61,132 nucleotides of DNA from Chloroflexota bacterium (GCA_013112725.1 JABFFZ010000026.1:1-61132); one strand, 5' to 3'; positions 8,298-16,444 are shown, counted from the stretch's first letter. Numbers and translations: made by a program. The notes: generated from the letters alone by a model not told the origin.

Positions 8298-8858
8298 ATG
8301 TTTACCTTTCTAAGCGCCATCGTTCTCATTTTACTGACAATGGTTAGTTATGCCTCTGGGATAACGCTGGCGGCAAACCGGCGGGAATACTCTACGGCCG
8401 TACTCGACCTGCTCATTGTGGCCCTGTTATGGCTGGTTTTGTTCTGGCTACGGCCACAAGTAGACCGTTTGCCGCTGTTGGCCGTAACCATTGGCCTGGG
8501 CCTGGTGGTGGGTTATCTGGTGGGCGCGGTGCGGCTGGCAGGGCAGCAGGATGTTTACACGCTACCGGCCTCGGAACTGCCAAAACATGCACGGGAGAGG
8601 AAGGAAGCGGACACGGCCGTGTCCGCCAACATCTTCAAACGCGGCTGGCGACGCTGGAATGACTTTGCCGGGCGTATGGGCAATGTGCAGGGGCGGTTGC
8701 TGATGGGCTTCTTTTATTTCCTCGTCGTCACCCCCTTTGGCCTGGGTATGCGCCTGCTCTCTGACCCCTTAACCATTAAAAAACCACCACCCCATTCCAA
8801 CTGGCGCCCCAAAGAAAGCCCCGACCAGACGCTGGAAGCGGCAAAAGAACAAGGATAA
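8298..8858 (+). CDS. SxtJ family membrane protein
   Basis: 186 residues. N-terminal half: three hydrophobic segments (about 4-24, 38-52, 60-82). C-terminal half: a membrane-proximal segment LLMGFFYFLVVTPFGLGMRLLSDPL, followed by the polar tail KPPPHSNWRPKE. This arrangement matches SxtJ-type proteins, named after a gene of the saxitoxin cluster and common beside carbamoyltransferases. Its stop codon directly abuts the ATG of the carbamoyltransferase gene, so the two are almost certainly co-expressed. Biochemical role unknown. Confidence 0.8.
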   Translation: MFTFLSAIVLILLTMVSYASGITLAANRREYSTAVLDLLIVALLWLVLFWLRPQVDRLPLLAVTIGLGLVVGYLVGAVRLAGQQDVYTLPASELPKHARERKEADTAVSANIFKRGWRRWNDFAGRMGNVQGRLLMGFFYFLVVTPFGLGMRLLSDPLTIKKPPPHSNWRPKESPDQTLEAAKEQG

Positions 8859-10634
8859 ATGTACATCCTCGGAATCTCCTGTTTTTACCACGACGCCGCC
8901 GCCGCCCTGCTGCATGATGGGCTGCTGGTAGCCGCCGCCGAAGAAGAACGCTTTAGCCGCCAGAAACATGATGCCGGTTTCCCGCACCAGGCCATTGGCT
9001 TTTGTCTGCAAACGGCCGGGATTACCGCCCATGACCTGGACTATGTGGTCTTTTACGAAAAACCGCTGCTGAAATTTGAGCGCATTCTCAAGACGCAGCT
9101 TTCCGCTTTTCCCCGCTCCTGGCGCGCTTTTGGCGAGGCGATGATTGCCTGGATGGGGGATAAGTTGTGGGTAAAAACCCACATCCAGCAACATGTGGGC
9201 GTGCCGCTGGAAAAAATCCTGTTTATTGACCATCACCTGTCCCATGCCGCCAGCGCCTTTTTTGCCTCGCCATTTATGGAAGCGGCCGTACTCACCATTG
9301 ACGGTGTGGGCGAATGGACGACGACGGCACGGGGAAGGGGCACGGCCGTATGGAATGGCGCCGGTCAAAATTCACTCATCCTCAGCGAAGAGCAGCGCTT
9401 CCCCCACTCGTTGGGGCTGCTCTACTCCGCCTTCACCGCCTTCCTGGGTTTTCATGTTAACAGCGGCGAATACAAAGTCATGGGCATGTCGCCGTATGGG
9501 GAGCCACGTTACCTGGACAAGATAGACAAAATTTTCAAGGTGTATGACGATGGCAGCTTTTGGACGAATATGGATTACTTTAGCTACCATTATTCCCACA
9601 CCAACACCTACAACCAGAAGTTTATTGACCTCTTTGGCCCGCCGCGCATCCACAGTGATGACTTTTACACTACCAAAACCAACCCTGGCGTAGACCCCAA
9701 CGACCCGCAGGTGAAACAGAATCAGCACTATGCCGACATCGCCGCCAGCATCCAGTTGGTCACAGAAGAAGCGCTGCTCAAGCTGCTGCGCTCCTTGCAC
9801 CAGCAGACGGGGCTGGCGAATGTGTGTATTGCCGGAGGGGTAGGGTTAAACAGCAAGGCCAACGGCCGTATCCTCAAAGAAACCCCCTTCACCGATGTCT
9901 TCATCCAACCGGCGGCGGGGGATAGCGGCGGCGCGTTGGGGGCAGCGCTGTATGTGTACCATGTGCTGTTGGGGCAGCCGCGCCGCTTTGTGCAGGAGCA
10001 TAATTATTGGGGCGCGGCCTATGGCGACGCCAACATTGAACAGGCGATAAAGGAGACCGGCTTCCGGTATGAACGGATTGCGAATGAGGCGAAGTTGACG
10101 GAAACGGCCGTCGCCGACATCCTGCAAGGCAAAGTGATTGCCTGGTTCCAGGGGCGGTTTGAATGGGGGCCGCGCGCCCTGGGCAGCCGTAGCATCATCG
10201 CCGACCCCCGCCGCGCCGAAATGAAAGAGATCATCAACGCCAAGATCAAGTTCCGCGAACCATTCCGTCCCTTTGCGCCGGTCATTATTGCCGAGGCGGT
10301 GGCCGATTATTTTGACATGGTGAATCCGGCGCAAAACAAGATGGCCCCCTTCATGCTTACCGTCGAACGCTTCCAGGAGGGGCCGGGCGAGCAGGTGCCT
10401 GCCGTCAACCATCTGGGCACCGGGCGGCTGCAAAGTGTGCGCCGCGAATGGAACCCGCGCTACTACGACCTGGTTTACCAGTTTGGGCAGGCTACGGCCG
10501 TGCCCATCCTCATCAACACCAGCTTCAACCTGCGCGGCGAACCCATTGTCAACACCCCCGCCAACGCCCTGAAAACTTTCGGCCACAGCGACCTGGATAC
10601 GCTCGTGATGGGGAACTACGTCGTGCGGAAATAG
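8859..10634 (+). CDS. NodU/CmcH/TobZ-type carbamoyltransferase
   Basis: 591 residues. The N-terminal Kae1-like domain opens with LGISCFYHDAAAALL; DHHLSHAASAFF supplies metal/substrate-binding histidines; GEYKVMGMSPYGEP and GGVGLNSKANGR follow. The C-terminal domain holds GRFEWGPRALGSRSI, the family hallmark, then FRPFAP and NTSFNLRGEPIV. These enzymes make carbamoyl-adenylate from carbamoyl phosphate and ATP and transfer the carbamoyl group to a sugar or other hydroxyl. With the surrounding O-antigen-ligase-like and glycosyltransferase genes, the acceptor is probably a surface glycan (inference). Confidence 0.9.
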   Translation: MYILGISCFYHDAAAALLHDGLLVAAAEEERFSRQKHDAGFPHQAIGFCLQTAGITAHDLDYVVFYEKPLLKFERILKTQLSAFPRSWRAFGEAMIAWMGDKLWVKTHIQQHVGVPLEKILFIDHHLSHAASAFFASPFMEAAVLTIDGVGEWTTTARGRGTAVWNGAGQNSLILSEEQRFPHSLGLLYSAFTAFLGFHVNSGEYKVMGMSPYGEPRYLDKIDKIFKVYDDGSFWTNMDYFSYHYSHTNTYNQKFIDLFGPPRIHSDDFYTTKTNPGVDPNDPQVKQNQHYADIAASIQLVTEEALLKLLRSLHQQTGLANVCIAGGVGLNSKANGRILKETPFTDVFIQPAAGDSGGALGAALYVYHVLLGQPRRFVQEHNYWGAAYGDANIEQAIKETGFRYERIANEAKLTETAVADILQGKVIAWFQGRFEWGPRALGSRSIIADPRRAEMKEIINAKIKFREPFRPFAPVIIAEAVADYFDMVNPAQNKMAPFMLTVERFQEGPGEQVPAVNHLGTGRLQSVRREWNPRYYDLVYQFGQATAVPILINTSFNLRGEPIVNTPANALKTFGHSDLDTLVMGNYVVRK

Positions 10635-10638
10635 ACGA

Positions 10639-10678
10639 GTGATGCGTGACACGTGAGGTTGCGCCGGTCACGCATCAC
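10639..10678 (+). repeat. Heptad hairpin, GTGATGC/GTGAC units
   Basis: Perfect 12-base inverted repeat GTGATGCGTGAC / GTCACGCATCAC between the carbamoyltransferase and the GT4 gene, starting five bases after the carbamoyltransferase stop codon. Confidence 0.8.
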
Positions 10679-10692
10679 GGGATTGCATAACC

Positions 10693-11946
10693 ATGAACCG
10701 AATGCACATTGCCATGTTTACCAATACGTATCTGCCGTTTACCAACGGTATTACCCGCTCCATCCACAGCTTCCGGCAGGCATTGGAGGGGGAATTGGGG
10801 CACAACGTCTTTGTCTTTGCCCAGGGCGCGGATGATTACGAAGAGCCTGAACCGTTTATCTTTCGCTATCCATCATTGGAAATTCCCTTCCAGAAGTACC
10901 CGCTCACCATCCCTATCTCTCGTTTTGCCGACCGGCTGATGCCCCGGCTCAAGCTGGATGTGATTCACGCCCACCACCCCGCCCCGATGGGCACAGAAGC
11001 GGCCCGCCACGCTCGTGATTTAGGGCTGCCGCTGGTGTTCACCCACCACACCTATTATCAGGAGTATGGGCATTATTTGGGGCTGCCGGAAGAGACCGGA
11101 CGGCGGGTGATTGAAAGCTGGATTGCCGACTATCTGAAACAATGCCAGCATATCATCGCCCCCAGCCCCAGCATCAAACAAATGATTGAGACGACGTATG
11201 GCATCCACGACCGGTTGACGGTGATTCCCACGGGGATTGATACACGGCCGTACACCGCTGCCGACGGCCGTGCCTTCCGCCAGCAACTCGGCTGGGGCGA
11301 CGACACCATCCTCATCTCCGTCGGTCGCCTGGCCAACGAGAAAAACTGGCCCACCCTGCTCGATGCCGTCGCCATTCTCTTTGCCCGGCAGCCGGATGTG
11401 CGGCTGGTGCTGCTAGGGGATGGCCCGGCGCGCCGCGACCTGGAGAAACAGGCCGACGAATTGGGCATTGCCGACCGGGTGACGTTTATGGGCAATGTAC
11501 CCTTCGACAATGTGCCTAAATACCTGAAAGCGGCCGATCTCTTCTGTTTTGCCTCGGTCACCGAAACGCAGGGATTGGTGACGCTGGAAGCGATGGCCGC
11601 CGGGCTGCCGGTGGTCGCCGTAGACGCCACCGGCACCTCAGACGCCGTTGACCACGAGGTGAATGGTCTGCTCACACCCAACGACAGTGCGGCGCTGGCC
11701 ACAGCCATAGAGCGCGTGTTGGCGGATGAGGAATTGGAGGCGCGGCTGAAAGAGGCAACGGCCGTCAAAGCTGCTCAATTCGACATCGTTACCCTCTCCC
11801 AACAACTGGTAGACCTCTATCACCAGGCCATCGAAGACAAACAAGCTGGCCGCACCGTCCAGATGGACGAGAAAAAATCCATCTTCAACGTAGACTGGAG
11901 AAAACCCCTGGCCATCCTCGAAGAAAAAATCGCCGAACTATTATAG
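10693..11946 (+). CDS. Glycosyltransferase family 4 (GT-B) protein
   Basis: 417 residues. The N-terminal half starts HIAMFTNTYLPFTNGITRSI, typical of mannosyl/glucosyl transferases related to diacylglycerol glucosyltransferases. The C-terminal Rossmann half has ISVGRLANEKNWPTLLDA and the donor-binding motif ETQGLVTLEAMAAGLPVVA (two glutamates eight residues apart). It probably moves a hexose from a nucleotide sugar to a lipid or glycan in the cytoplasm. It ends the plus-strand envelope module; its stop codon lies inside a palindrome shared with the convergent importer operon. Confidence 0.85.
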   Translation: MNRMHIAMFTNTYLPFTNGITRSIHSFRQALEGELGHNVFVFAQGADDYEEPEPFIFRYPSLEIPFQKYPLTIPISRFADRLMPRLKLDVIHAHHPAPMGTEAARHARDLGLPLVFTHHTYYQEYGHYLGLPEETGRRVIESWIADYLKQCQHIIAPSPSIKQMIETTYGIHDRLTVIPTGIDTRPYTAADGRAFRQQLGWGDDTILISVGRLANEKNWPTLLDAVAILFARQPDVRLVLLGDGPARRDLEKQADELGIADRVTFMGNVPFDNVPKYLKAADLFCFASVTETQGLVTLEAMAAGLPVVAVDATGTSDAVDHEVNGLLTPNDSAALATAIERVLADEELEARLKEATAVKAAQFDIVTLSQQLVDLYHQAIEDKQAGRTVQMDEKKSIFNVDWRKPLAILEEKIAELL

Positions 11947-11968
11947 GGCGATTTGGCAAATCGCCCTA
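11944..11968. repeat. Palindrome TAGGGCGATTT/AAATCGCCCTA between convergent genes
   Basis: 11-base arms with a 3-base loop. It contains the GT4 stop codon and lies next to the btuD stop codon. Probably a bidirectional hairpin. The GGCGATTT...AAATCGCC core resembles the hairpins of the TTTGTAG elements elsewhere in the window. Confidence 0.65.
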
Positions 11969-12988
11969 CGAATGTAGTTCAGCCAGGAGGGACTGGATAG
12001 AGTCTACCTGGGTGGTCTGGCTATTTTGGGTGAGCTGCCAGCGGGCACGGCCCGCAGCCAATTCAGTGTCGCCATTCAGCACTCGCACCTGCACCGCCGA
12101 TCCATTCGGCCCCTGGTGAACTTGATAACCTTCCCGCTCCAACGCCCGCCTGGCCCATATCGCCGCCAACCCCTCCCCCACCAGATCAATCTGCCCCGCC
12201 TCCGACTGCCGGATGGCAAAGGAACCGGTGTGGGCATCAAAAGCAACACCAGTGCTGTAAAAAGTGCGTTCAAACGCGCCGCTCAATACCAAATCCTCCG
12301 GCGCGCCTACCTGCAACGGCCCATTCTCCGGCATCAGCCAGATGGTATCGGCCATACGCAGCGCCAGATCCAGGTCATGGGTAGATAGCAAAATGGCCCG
12401 TTCTTGTTCATGGGCCAACCGGCGTAAAATGCCCATAATCTCTACCCGGCGCGGCAGGTCCAGAAAGGCAGTTGGTTCATCCAGCAGCATTACCTGTGGT
12501 TCCTGCGCCAGGGCGCGGGCGATCATCACCTTTTGCCGTTCGCCGTCGCTGAGTTCATGCACAAAACGGGGGGCTAAATGGGCGGCGGACACGGCCGTCA
12601 GCGCCGCCTGCACCACCGCCTCATCACTGGCCGTCAACTGTCCCGTCCAATTGGTATACGGATGCCGCCCCAACGCCACCAGCGCGTAGGCCGTCAACAG
12701 TCCCACCTGCACCCGCTCCGTCAGCACCACGCTGACTTGCCGGGCCAGCGTGCGGGCGTCTAATTTGTGAATATTGGCAGCGCCCAGAAAGACTGTGCCA
12801 CGCAACGGCCGTTGCATCCCCGCCACCGTGCGCAACAGCGTAGACTTACCCGCCCCATTTGGCCCCAATAGGCAGACCAATTCCCCACTGTGCAAGGAGG
12901 TGTTTACACCTTCAGCCACTACGCCAGTTGCGCCGTTCTTCTTATACCCAATTGCCAGATTTTCAGTTCGCAAAATTGATTTCATCAT
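11966..12988 (-). CDS. btuD: ABC transporter ATP-binding protein, cobamide importer (BtuD-like)
   Basis: 340 residues. The nucleotide-binding domain has Walker A GPNGAGKST, signature LSDGERQKV, Walker B VMLLDEP and the switch histidine in LLSTHDLDL. About 80 extra residues follow at the C-terminus (after AFDAHTGSFAI), including a segment beginning VGEGLAAIWARRAL; such tails occur in BtuD/FecE-like proteins of several phyla. It energises the BtuC permease. It is the last gene of a btuF-btuC-btuD operon controlled by a cobalamin riboswitch, so B12-type corrinoids rather than siderophores are the expected cargo. Substrate assignment rests on the riboswitch. Confidence 0.8.
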   Translation of the reverse strand: MMKSILRTENLAIGYKKNGATGVVAEGVNTSLHSGELVCLLGPNGAGKSTLLRTVAGMQRPLRGTVFLGAANIHKLDARTLARQVSVVLTERVQVGLLTAYALVALGRHPYTNWTGQLTASDEAVVQAALTAVSAAHLAPRFVHELSDGERQKVMIARALAQEPQVMLLDEPTAFLDLPRRVEIMGILRRLAHEQERAILLSTHDLDLALRMADTIWLMPENGPLQVGAPEDLVLSGAFERTFYSTGVAFDAHTGSFAIRQSEAGQIDLVGEGLAAIWARRALEREGYQVHQGPNGSAVQVRVLNGDTELAAGRARWQLTQNSQTTQVDSIQSLLAELHS

Positions 12989-12999
12989 TCACATCTCAG

Positions 13000-13070
13000 G
13001 GCAGCGGATAGGGAACGAATAAACGGATAGCCTGTTTGACTATCCGTTTATTCGTTCCCTATCCGCTGCC
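13000..13070. repeat. Large perfect inverted repeat between btuC and btuD, heptad type
   Basis: 31-base arms, perfect, with a 9-base loop; built from units such as CGGATAG, GGAACGA and ATAAACG. The btuC stop codon lies inside the right arm and the btuD start is 11 bases beyond the left arm. A hairpin here should lower read-through into btuD. Confidence 0.9.
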
Positions 13071-14129
13071 GGCCATCGTTACGCCCCGCCGCAAAATCAC
13101 CCACATCACCACCGGCACGCCAATAAGCGCCATCACCGAATTGAGCGGCAACACCAGTTGGCTGCCCGGCAGTTGGGCAATCAGATCGGCAAGCAGCGCA
13201 ATGGTCGCCCCCAAGAGAATACAGGCCGGTATCAATATCCGATGATCAGAAGTGCCAAACAAGGCGCGGCACAGGTGGGGCACGGCCACATCCAGAAAGA
13301 TGATGGGGCCGCAAAAGACGGTGACGGTGGCGGAGAGTACGGCCGTACTTACCACCACCCACCAGCGCACCCGCCGCGTCTCCAACCCCATCGTCTGCGC
13401 ATAATTCTCGCCCAACAACAGGGCATTAAGCGACTTTGCCAGTGCCCCGGCCAATAACAATCCGGCCAGAATCAGCGGCAGCATCAGCCGCATCTGGCTC
13501 CACGTCACCCCGCCAAAGCTGCCAAACGTCCAGGAAATATACGCCTGAATACGTTCGGGAATGGCGAAGTAAAGCAAGATGCTCACCAACGCGCTGACGC
13601 CATAACTGAACAACAGCCCCAGTATCAGCAGCGTCATCGTCTCCACGCGGCGGGCAAAAGCCAGCACCAGGCCCAGTACCAGCCCTGCCCCCAGACTGGC
13701 AGCGACCACAATGCCAAAGTCACCCGGCACGCCCAATCCGGCTAACAAATTGGCCCCGACCACGCCCGTGGCCAGCACCACCAGGGCCACGCCCAGGCTG
13801 GCCCCGGCATTCACGCCCAACACAGACGGCCCGGCCAACGGATTGCGAAACAACGTTTGCATTTGCAACCCACTGACGGAGAGAGCGGCGCCAGCGAGTA
13901 CGGCCGTGAGCGCCTTGGGCAAACGAAACTGCCACACAATGGTCGTCCACGTCACCCGCGCCGGTTGACCGCCGGCCAGAATGGTCAGGATGTCCGGCAG
14001 CGGAATCTTGACCGACCCCAGCGTCAGGCTGAGCAAAAATGCGCCCACCAGCCCCACCAGCAGCAACAGCACCACCACCGGGCGAATGCCCAGGCGCGGC
14101 CAGGTGGGAAGGGTGGTGGTTTCGGTCAT
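13059..14129 (-). CDS. btuC: FecCD/BtuC family ABC transporter permease
   Basis: 356 residues with about ten transmembrane helices, the normal size for this permease family. Signatures: LTAVLAGAALSVSGLQMQTLFRNPLA, then GPSVLGVNAGA, and the late GPIIFLDVAVPHLCR loop, where GP.xF.GL..PH.xR is usual. It forms the membrane channel for corrinoid uptake. Order on the minus strand is btuF, btuC, btuD. The stop codon TAG is supplied by the large inverted repeat that separates it from btuD. Confidence 0.85.
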   Translation of the reverse strand: MTETTTLPTWPRLGIRPVVVLLLLVGLVGAFLLSLTLGSVKIPLPDILTILAGGQPARVTWTTIVWQFRLPKALTAVLAGAALSVSGLQMQTLFRNPLAGPSVLGVNAGASLGVALVVLATGVVGANLLAGLGVPGDFGIVVAASLGAGLVLGLVLAFARRVETMTLLILGLLFSYGVSALVSILLYFAIPERIQAYISWTFGSFGGVTWSQMRLMLPLILAGLLLAGALAKSLNALLLGENYAQTMGLETRRVRWWVVVSTAVLSATVTVFCGPIIFLDVAVPHLCRALFGTSDHRILIPACILLGATIALLADLIAQLPGSQLVLPLNSVMALIGVPVVMWVILRRGVTMAGSG

Positions 14130-14131
14130 AT

Positions 14132-14207
14132 CAGTGAGCAGTGAGTAGTGAGCGGTGAGCAGTGAGCAACAGGCAACTGCTTGCTGCTCACTGCCAACTG
14201 CTCACTT
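14132..14207. repeat. Heptad array, AGCAGTG units with inverted arm, between btuF and btuC
   Basis: Five or more units of the type RGYRGTG followed by the complementary CTGCTCACTGCC...CTGCTCACT. The btuF stop codon TGA is part of the array (AAG TGA GCA). Confidence 0.85.
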
Positions 14208-15512
14208 TAGCAGCCGGTAATACACAAACTCATGCTCCGGCAGCAGTTCCGGGTGGAAAATTTTGATCAGGTCGGCCAGGACCCAGTGGGGATGGGCCGC
14301 GCCGCCTTCGTAGTAGTCGTTGCCGCCGGATTCATTGACCCGAGCGTCATTGTTATAAACGTTCCCGTTTTGGAAGGCGGCAAATTCGGCAAAACGGCTG
14401 TCGGTCGCTTCTAAATCGGCCAGCGAGGCCACAAAACCGAGGTTGATCCAGTAATCGGCTGCCTGCGCTTTGTCAAAGACGGTCTCAAAATCAAGGAACA
14501 GGGTGGTGTCCGATGGGTCATCGGCCCAGAGGTAAGCCGCGCCGGCGTCGGCCAGCAGCTGGGCAATATAACTCTGGCCGCCGGCCATATACCAGGTGCC
14601 TTCGTAGGGGGTGTTGAGGAGGACGGTGGGTTGGGTCACGGCCGTTGCCGCCAGCGCCGCCAGTTCTTCATATTCCCCGACCACGCCATCAAACCAGGTT
14701 GTCGCCGCCGCTTCCTGATTGTAAAACGCGGCCAGGAATTTCACCCATTCCGCCTGCCCCAATGGGCTCGCATCCAGATAATCGGAGTTGACGACGACGG
14801 TGACGCCCGCTTCTTCCAGTTTGGGTTGGGCGTCAAAATCGGCCGAGCCGCTGGCATAGGTCATCACCACATCCGGGTCTAAATCCAGCACCTGTTCCAC
14901 GTTCACCTGCGCCCCAAAACCGACTTCGGCCACCTGCCCGGCGTCAATGCGGGCGCGGATTTCCGGGGTGCTGGCAAAGGCCAGGCTGTCTAACCCCACC
15001 AGGCTGTCCACCGCATCCAGCGTGGGCAGATGCGGCAGGTAGGTGGTGGACATGGCCACCAGGCTGTTAATCGGCACTTCGATGATCACGGCGCCTTCAA
15101 AACCGGCGGGTACGGGCACGCCGCACTGCACCAGCACGTAGGTAGCCACTTCCGCCGCGCCAGGATATGGCGATTTGACGGTGAGGCGTTTGTAGCTATT
15201 GAAGTATTCAATGGTGAAACCATCGCTGTGGGTCACTTCTGCTTTTTCGGGAAAGTAATCTACGCCTTCGGTGTAGGTTTCCACGCAGCCATCGGTAAGG
15301 TTGGTGGTAGGGGCGGCTATTTCCACGGTGGGCACGGCCGTTGGTTCAGCGGTCGGTTCAGTGGTGGGCACGGCCGTTGGCACATCAGTGGCTCCTGCGG
15401 TGGGCGGTGCGGCTGGCGATGTGGCCGTTGCCGCTGTCTCCGTTGGCGCTTGCCCACTACAGGCGACCAGCAGCAGTAATAACATCAAGACAGTAAATAC
15501 TTTTTTGTTCAC
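14202..15512 (-). CDS. btuF: Cobamide-binding ABC transporter lipoprotein (BtuF-like)
   Basis: 436 residues from a GTG at 15512, preceded by AAGGAG; the frame is open further upstream but without a ribosome site. Lipoprotein signal peptide NKKVFTVLMLLLLLVAC with the lipobox cysteine, then a Thr/Pro/Ala-rich stalk of about 50 residues (TAVPTTEPTAEPTAVPT), then a helical-backbone metal-receptor-type binding domain (DSLVGLDSLAFA, VNVEQVLDLDPDVVMTYASG, the long connecting helix, TPYEGTWYMAGGQSYIAQLLADAGA). It captures substrate outside the membrane and delivers it to BtuC. First gene of an operon read through a cobalamin riboswitch, which supports a corrinoid ligand. Confidence 0.85.
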   Translation of the reverse strand: MNKKVFTVLMLLLLLVACSGQAPTETAATATSPAAPPTAGATDVPTAVPTTEPTAEPTAVPTVEIAAPTTNLTDGCVETYTEGVDYFPEKAEVTHSDGFTIEYFNSYKRLTVKSPYPGAAEVATYVLVQCGVPVPAGFEGAVIIEVPINSLVAMSTTYLPHLPTLDAVDSLVGLDSLAFASTPEIRARIDAGQVAEVGFGAQVNVEQVLDLDPDVVMTYASGSADFDAQPKLEEAGVTVVVNSDYLDASPLGQAEWVKFLAAFYNQEAAATTWFDGVVGEYEELAALAATAVTQPTVLLNTPYEGTWYMAGGQSYIAQLLADAGAAYLWADDPSDTTLFLDFETVFDKAQAADYWINLGFVASLADLEATDSRFAEFAAFQNGNVYNNDARVNESGGNDYYEGGAAHPHWVLADLIKIFHPELLPEHEFVYYRLLK

Positions 15513-15564
15513 GAAACGATCTCCTTGCTTGAAAGTGTGTTTGGGCACGGCCGTTTGTGGAAAT

Positions 15565-15619
15565 GTTTGTAGTCGGCAATTTATTGCCGTCAAAAGGCGA
15601 TAAATCGCCGACTATAAAC
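15565..15619. repeat. TTTGTAG three-way-junction repeat, copy 1
   Basis: Closing arms GTTTGTAGTC / GACTATAAAC (one mismatch) enclose two hairpins, GGCAATTTATTGCC and GGCGATAAATCGCC. Sits in the leader of btuF, between the riboswitch terminator and the start codon. Confidence 0.75.
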
Positions 15620-15656
15620 AAAACACTCGAACAGGGGGCAGGAGACGTTCACCAAT

Positions 15657-15681
15657 AAAAAAAGCCCACCAAACGGTGGGC
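15657..15681 (-). terminator. Intrinsic terminator of the cobalamin riboswitch leader
   Basis: On the minus strand: GCCCACC, loop GTTT, GGTGGGC, then seven T. It lies downstream of the aptamer and about 145 bases before the btuF start, the expected place for transcriptional control by cobalamin. Confidence 0.85.
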
Positions 15682-15744
15682 CAGATGAATCAAAAACGGT
15701 CATGTGGCCCGCTGTCCCTTTGTCCACGAAGGTCATGCGAGCAA

Positions 15745-15896
15745 AAGAACCAGGCAGGCAGTCGGACTAAGAGGAATTATGAATTATGAATTATGAATTA
15801 TGAAGGGCCTTCATAATTCATAATTCATAATTCATCCTTACATTACCGTTGCGGGACAGTGCCGGATTCACACCGGGCTTCCCCTGACAGGTTCTT
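15745..15896 (-). ncRNA. Cobalamin riboswitch with heptad-repeat hairpin as peripheral stem
   Basis: On the minus strand the leader carries the B12-box sequences in order: GGGGAAGCCCGGTGTGAATC, then CCGGCACTGTCCCGCAACGG, TAA, and at the 3' side AGTCCGACTGCCTGCC. The outer helix is AAGAACC (15890-15896) with GGTTCTT (15745-15751). The variable arm between CGCAACGGTAA and AGTCCGAC consists almost only of a 28-base-pair perfect hairpin of GAATTAT/ATAATTC heptads instead of the usual peripheral domain. An intrinsic terminator follows. Expected action: cobalamin binding favours termination and shuts off btuFCD. Confidence 0.9.
15779..15835. repeat. Heptad hairpin GAATTAT/ATAATTC inside the riboswitch
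   Basis: 28-base arms, perfect, single-base loop. Each arm is four repeats of a 7-base unit. Confidence 0.95.
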
Positions 15897-15909
15897 AAGC
15901 TGGTTTGGT

Positions 15910-15938
15910 TGTTAATGTGAGGGGATGATAACGTGCAA
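15910..15938 (-). promoter_or_regulatory. Candidate promoter of the riboswitch-btuFCD transcript
   Basis: On the minus strand TTGCAC, 17 bases, TTAACA; the predicted start site would lie only a few bases before the aptamer. The octamer ACGGCCGT is directly upstream. Confidence 0.4.
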
Positions 15939-15955
15939 GGACACGGCCGTCAAAT

Positions 15956-16005
15956 GGAGATTGGGTAATTGCGTAATTGAGCAATTACCCGATTACTCAA
16001 TTACT
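15956..16005. repeat. Repeat array of GTAATTG-type units
   Basis: Units of 7-8 bases (GGTAATTG, CGTAATTG) and their complements form a hairpin (GGTAATTG ... CAATTACC). It provides the stop codon of the small zinc-ribbon gene. Confidence 0.7.
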
Positions 16006-16131
16006 ACATCCTTCTTTTGTTTCCTCATACGTCAATGTGCCGTCTGGGAAATAGCGTCGAATTTCATCATCAGCCGAAGCACACCCCTCATCCATTACGC
16101 CATTACATTTGGGACAGTTCGTTGTCGTCAT
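15997..16131 (-). CDS. Small zinc-ribbon-like protein, possibly C-terminally truncated by a repeat
   Basis: 44 residues found by hand on the minus strand. It starts at the third of three consecutive ATGs, six bases after a strong GGAGG. The protein begins MTTNCPKCNGVMDEG, a single zinc-ribbon knuckle (CPxC followed by MxEG) seen in small bacterial zinc-ribbon proteins, followed by an acidic segment with IRRYFPDG and a C-terminal Cys. The stop codon lies within a GTAATTG repeat array, so the original protein may have been longer. Function unknown; it could also be a gene fragment. Confidence 0.5.
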   Translation of the reverse strand: MTTTNCPKCNGVMDEGCASADDEIRRYFPDGTLTYEETKEGCSN

Positions 16132-16444
16132 CATCATCCTCCAAAATCACGTTTTGCCAGACTCGCCCGGTTGATCAGGTGAGGTGGCTACAGGATTTTA
16201 CCTGACACGGCCGTAGCTGACGTACTTGCCTTTCTGGAACACAGGGCAATCGTCTATTCCCCGATGCGGCAGATAAATCTGCACCCACAGAAGGCAAAGG
16301 ATGACGGCGATTTTGGTTGAGGCAGGAAGGGATACGGCGGTTACCACCCATAGTTAAGCTATGACAACATGGGTCATTTGTCAGCAATTTTGATAGCCAG
16401 CTCAACCTGCCATTTGGATTTGCGCGGCTCGACGCGATAATCGG
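16132..16444. other. Non-coding stretch with one repeat fragment
   Basis: No convincing gene. It holds one ACGGCCGT octamer (about 16207) and, at about 16267-16300, a fragment matching the first hairpin and following bases of the 179-bp element (GGCAGATAAATCTGCACC...AGAAGGCAAAG), so it is probably a decayed copy. Confidence 0.5.

Noticed and set aside
9846..10652. 268-codon open frame antisense to the carbamoyltransferase
   Set aside because: Caused by GC-rich codon structure of the sense gene, which has all family motifs.
11966..15512. Iron-siderophore importer as annotation for the FecCD-type operon
   Set aside because: The cobalamin riboswitch directly upstream favours a corrinoid substrate.
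16175..16405. 76-codon minus-strand frame in the repeat region
   Set aside because: Runs through fragments of the 179-bp element; composition and lack of ribosome site argue against a gene.
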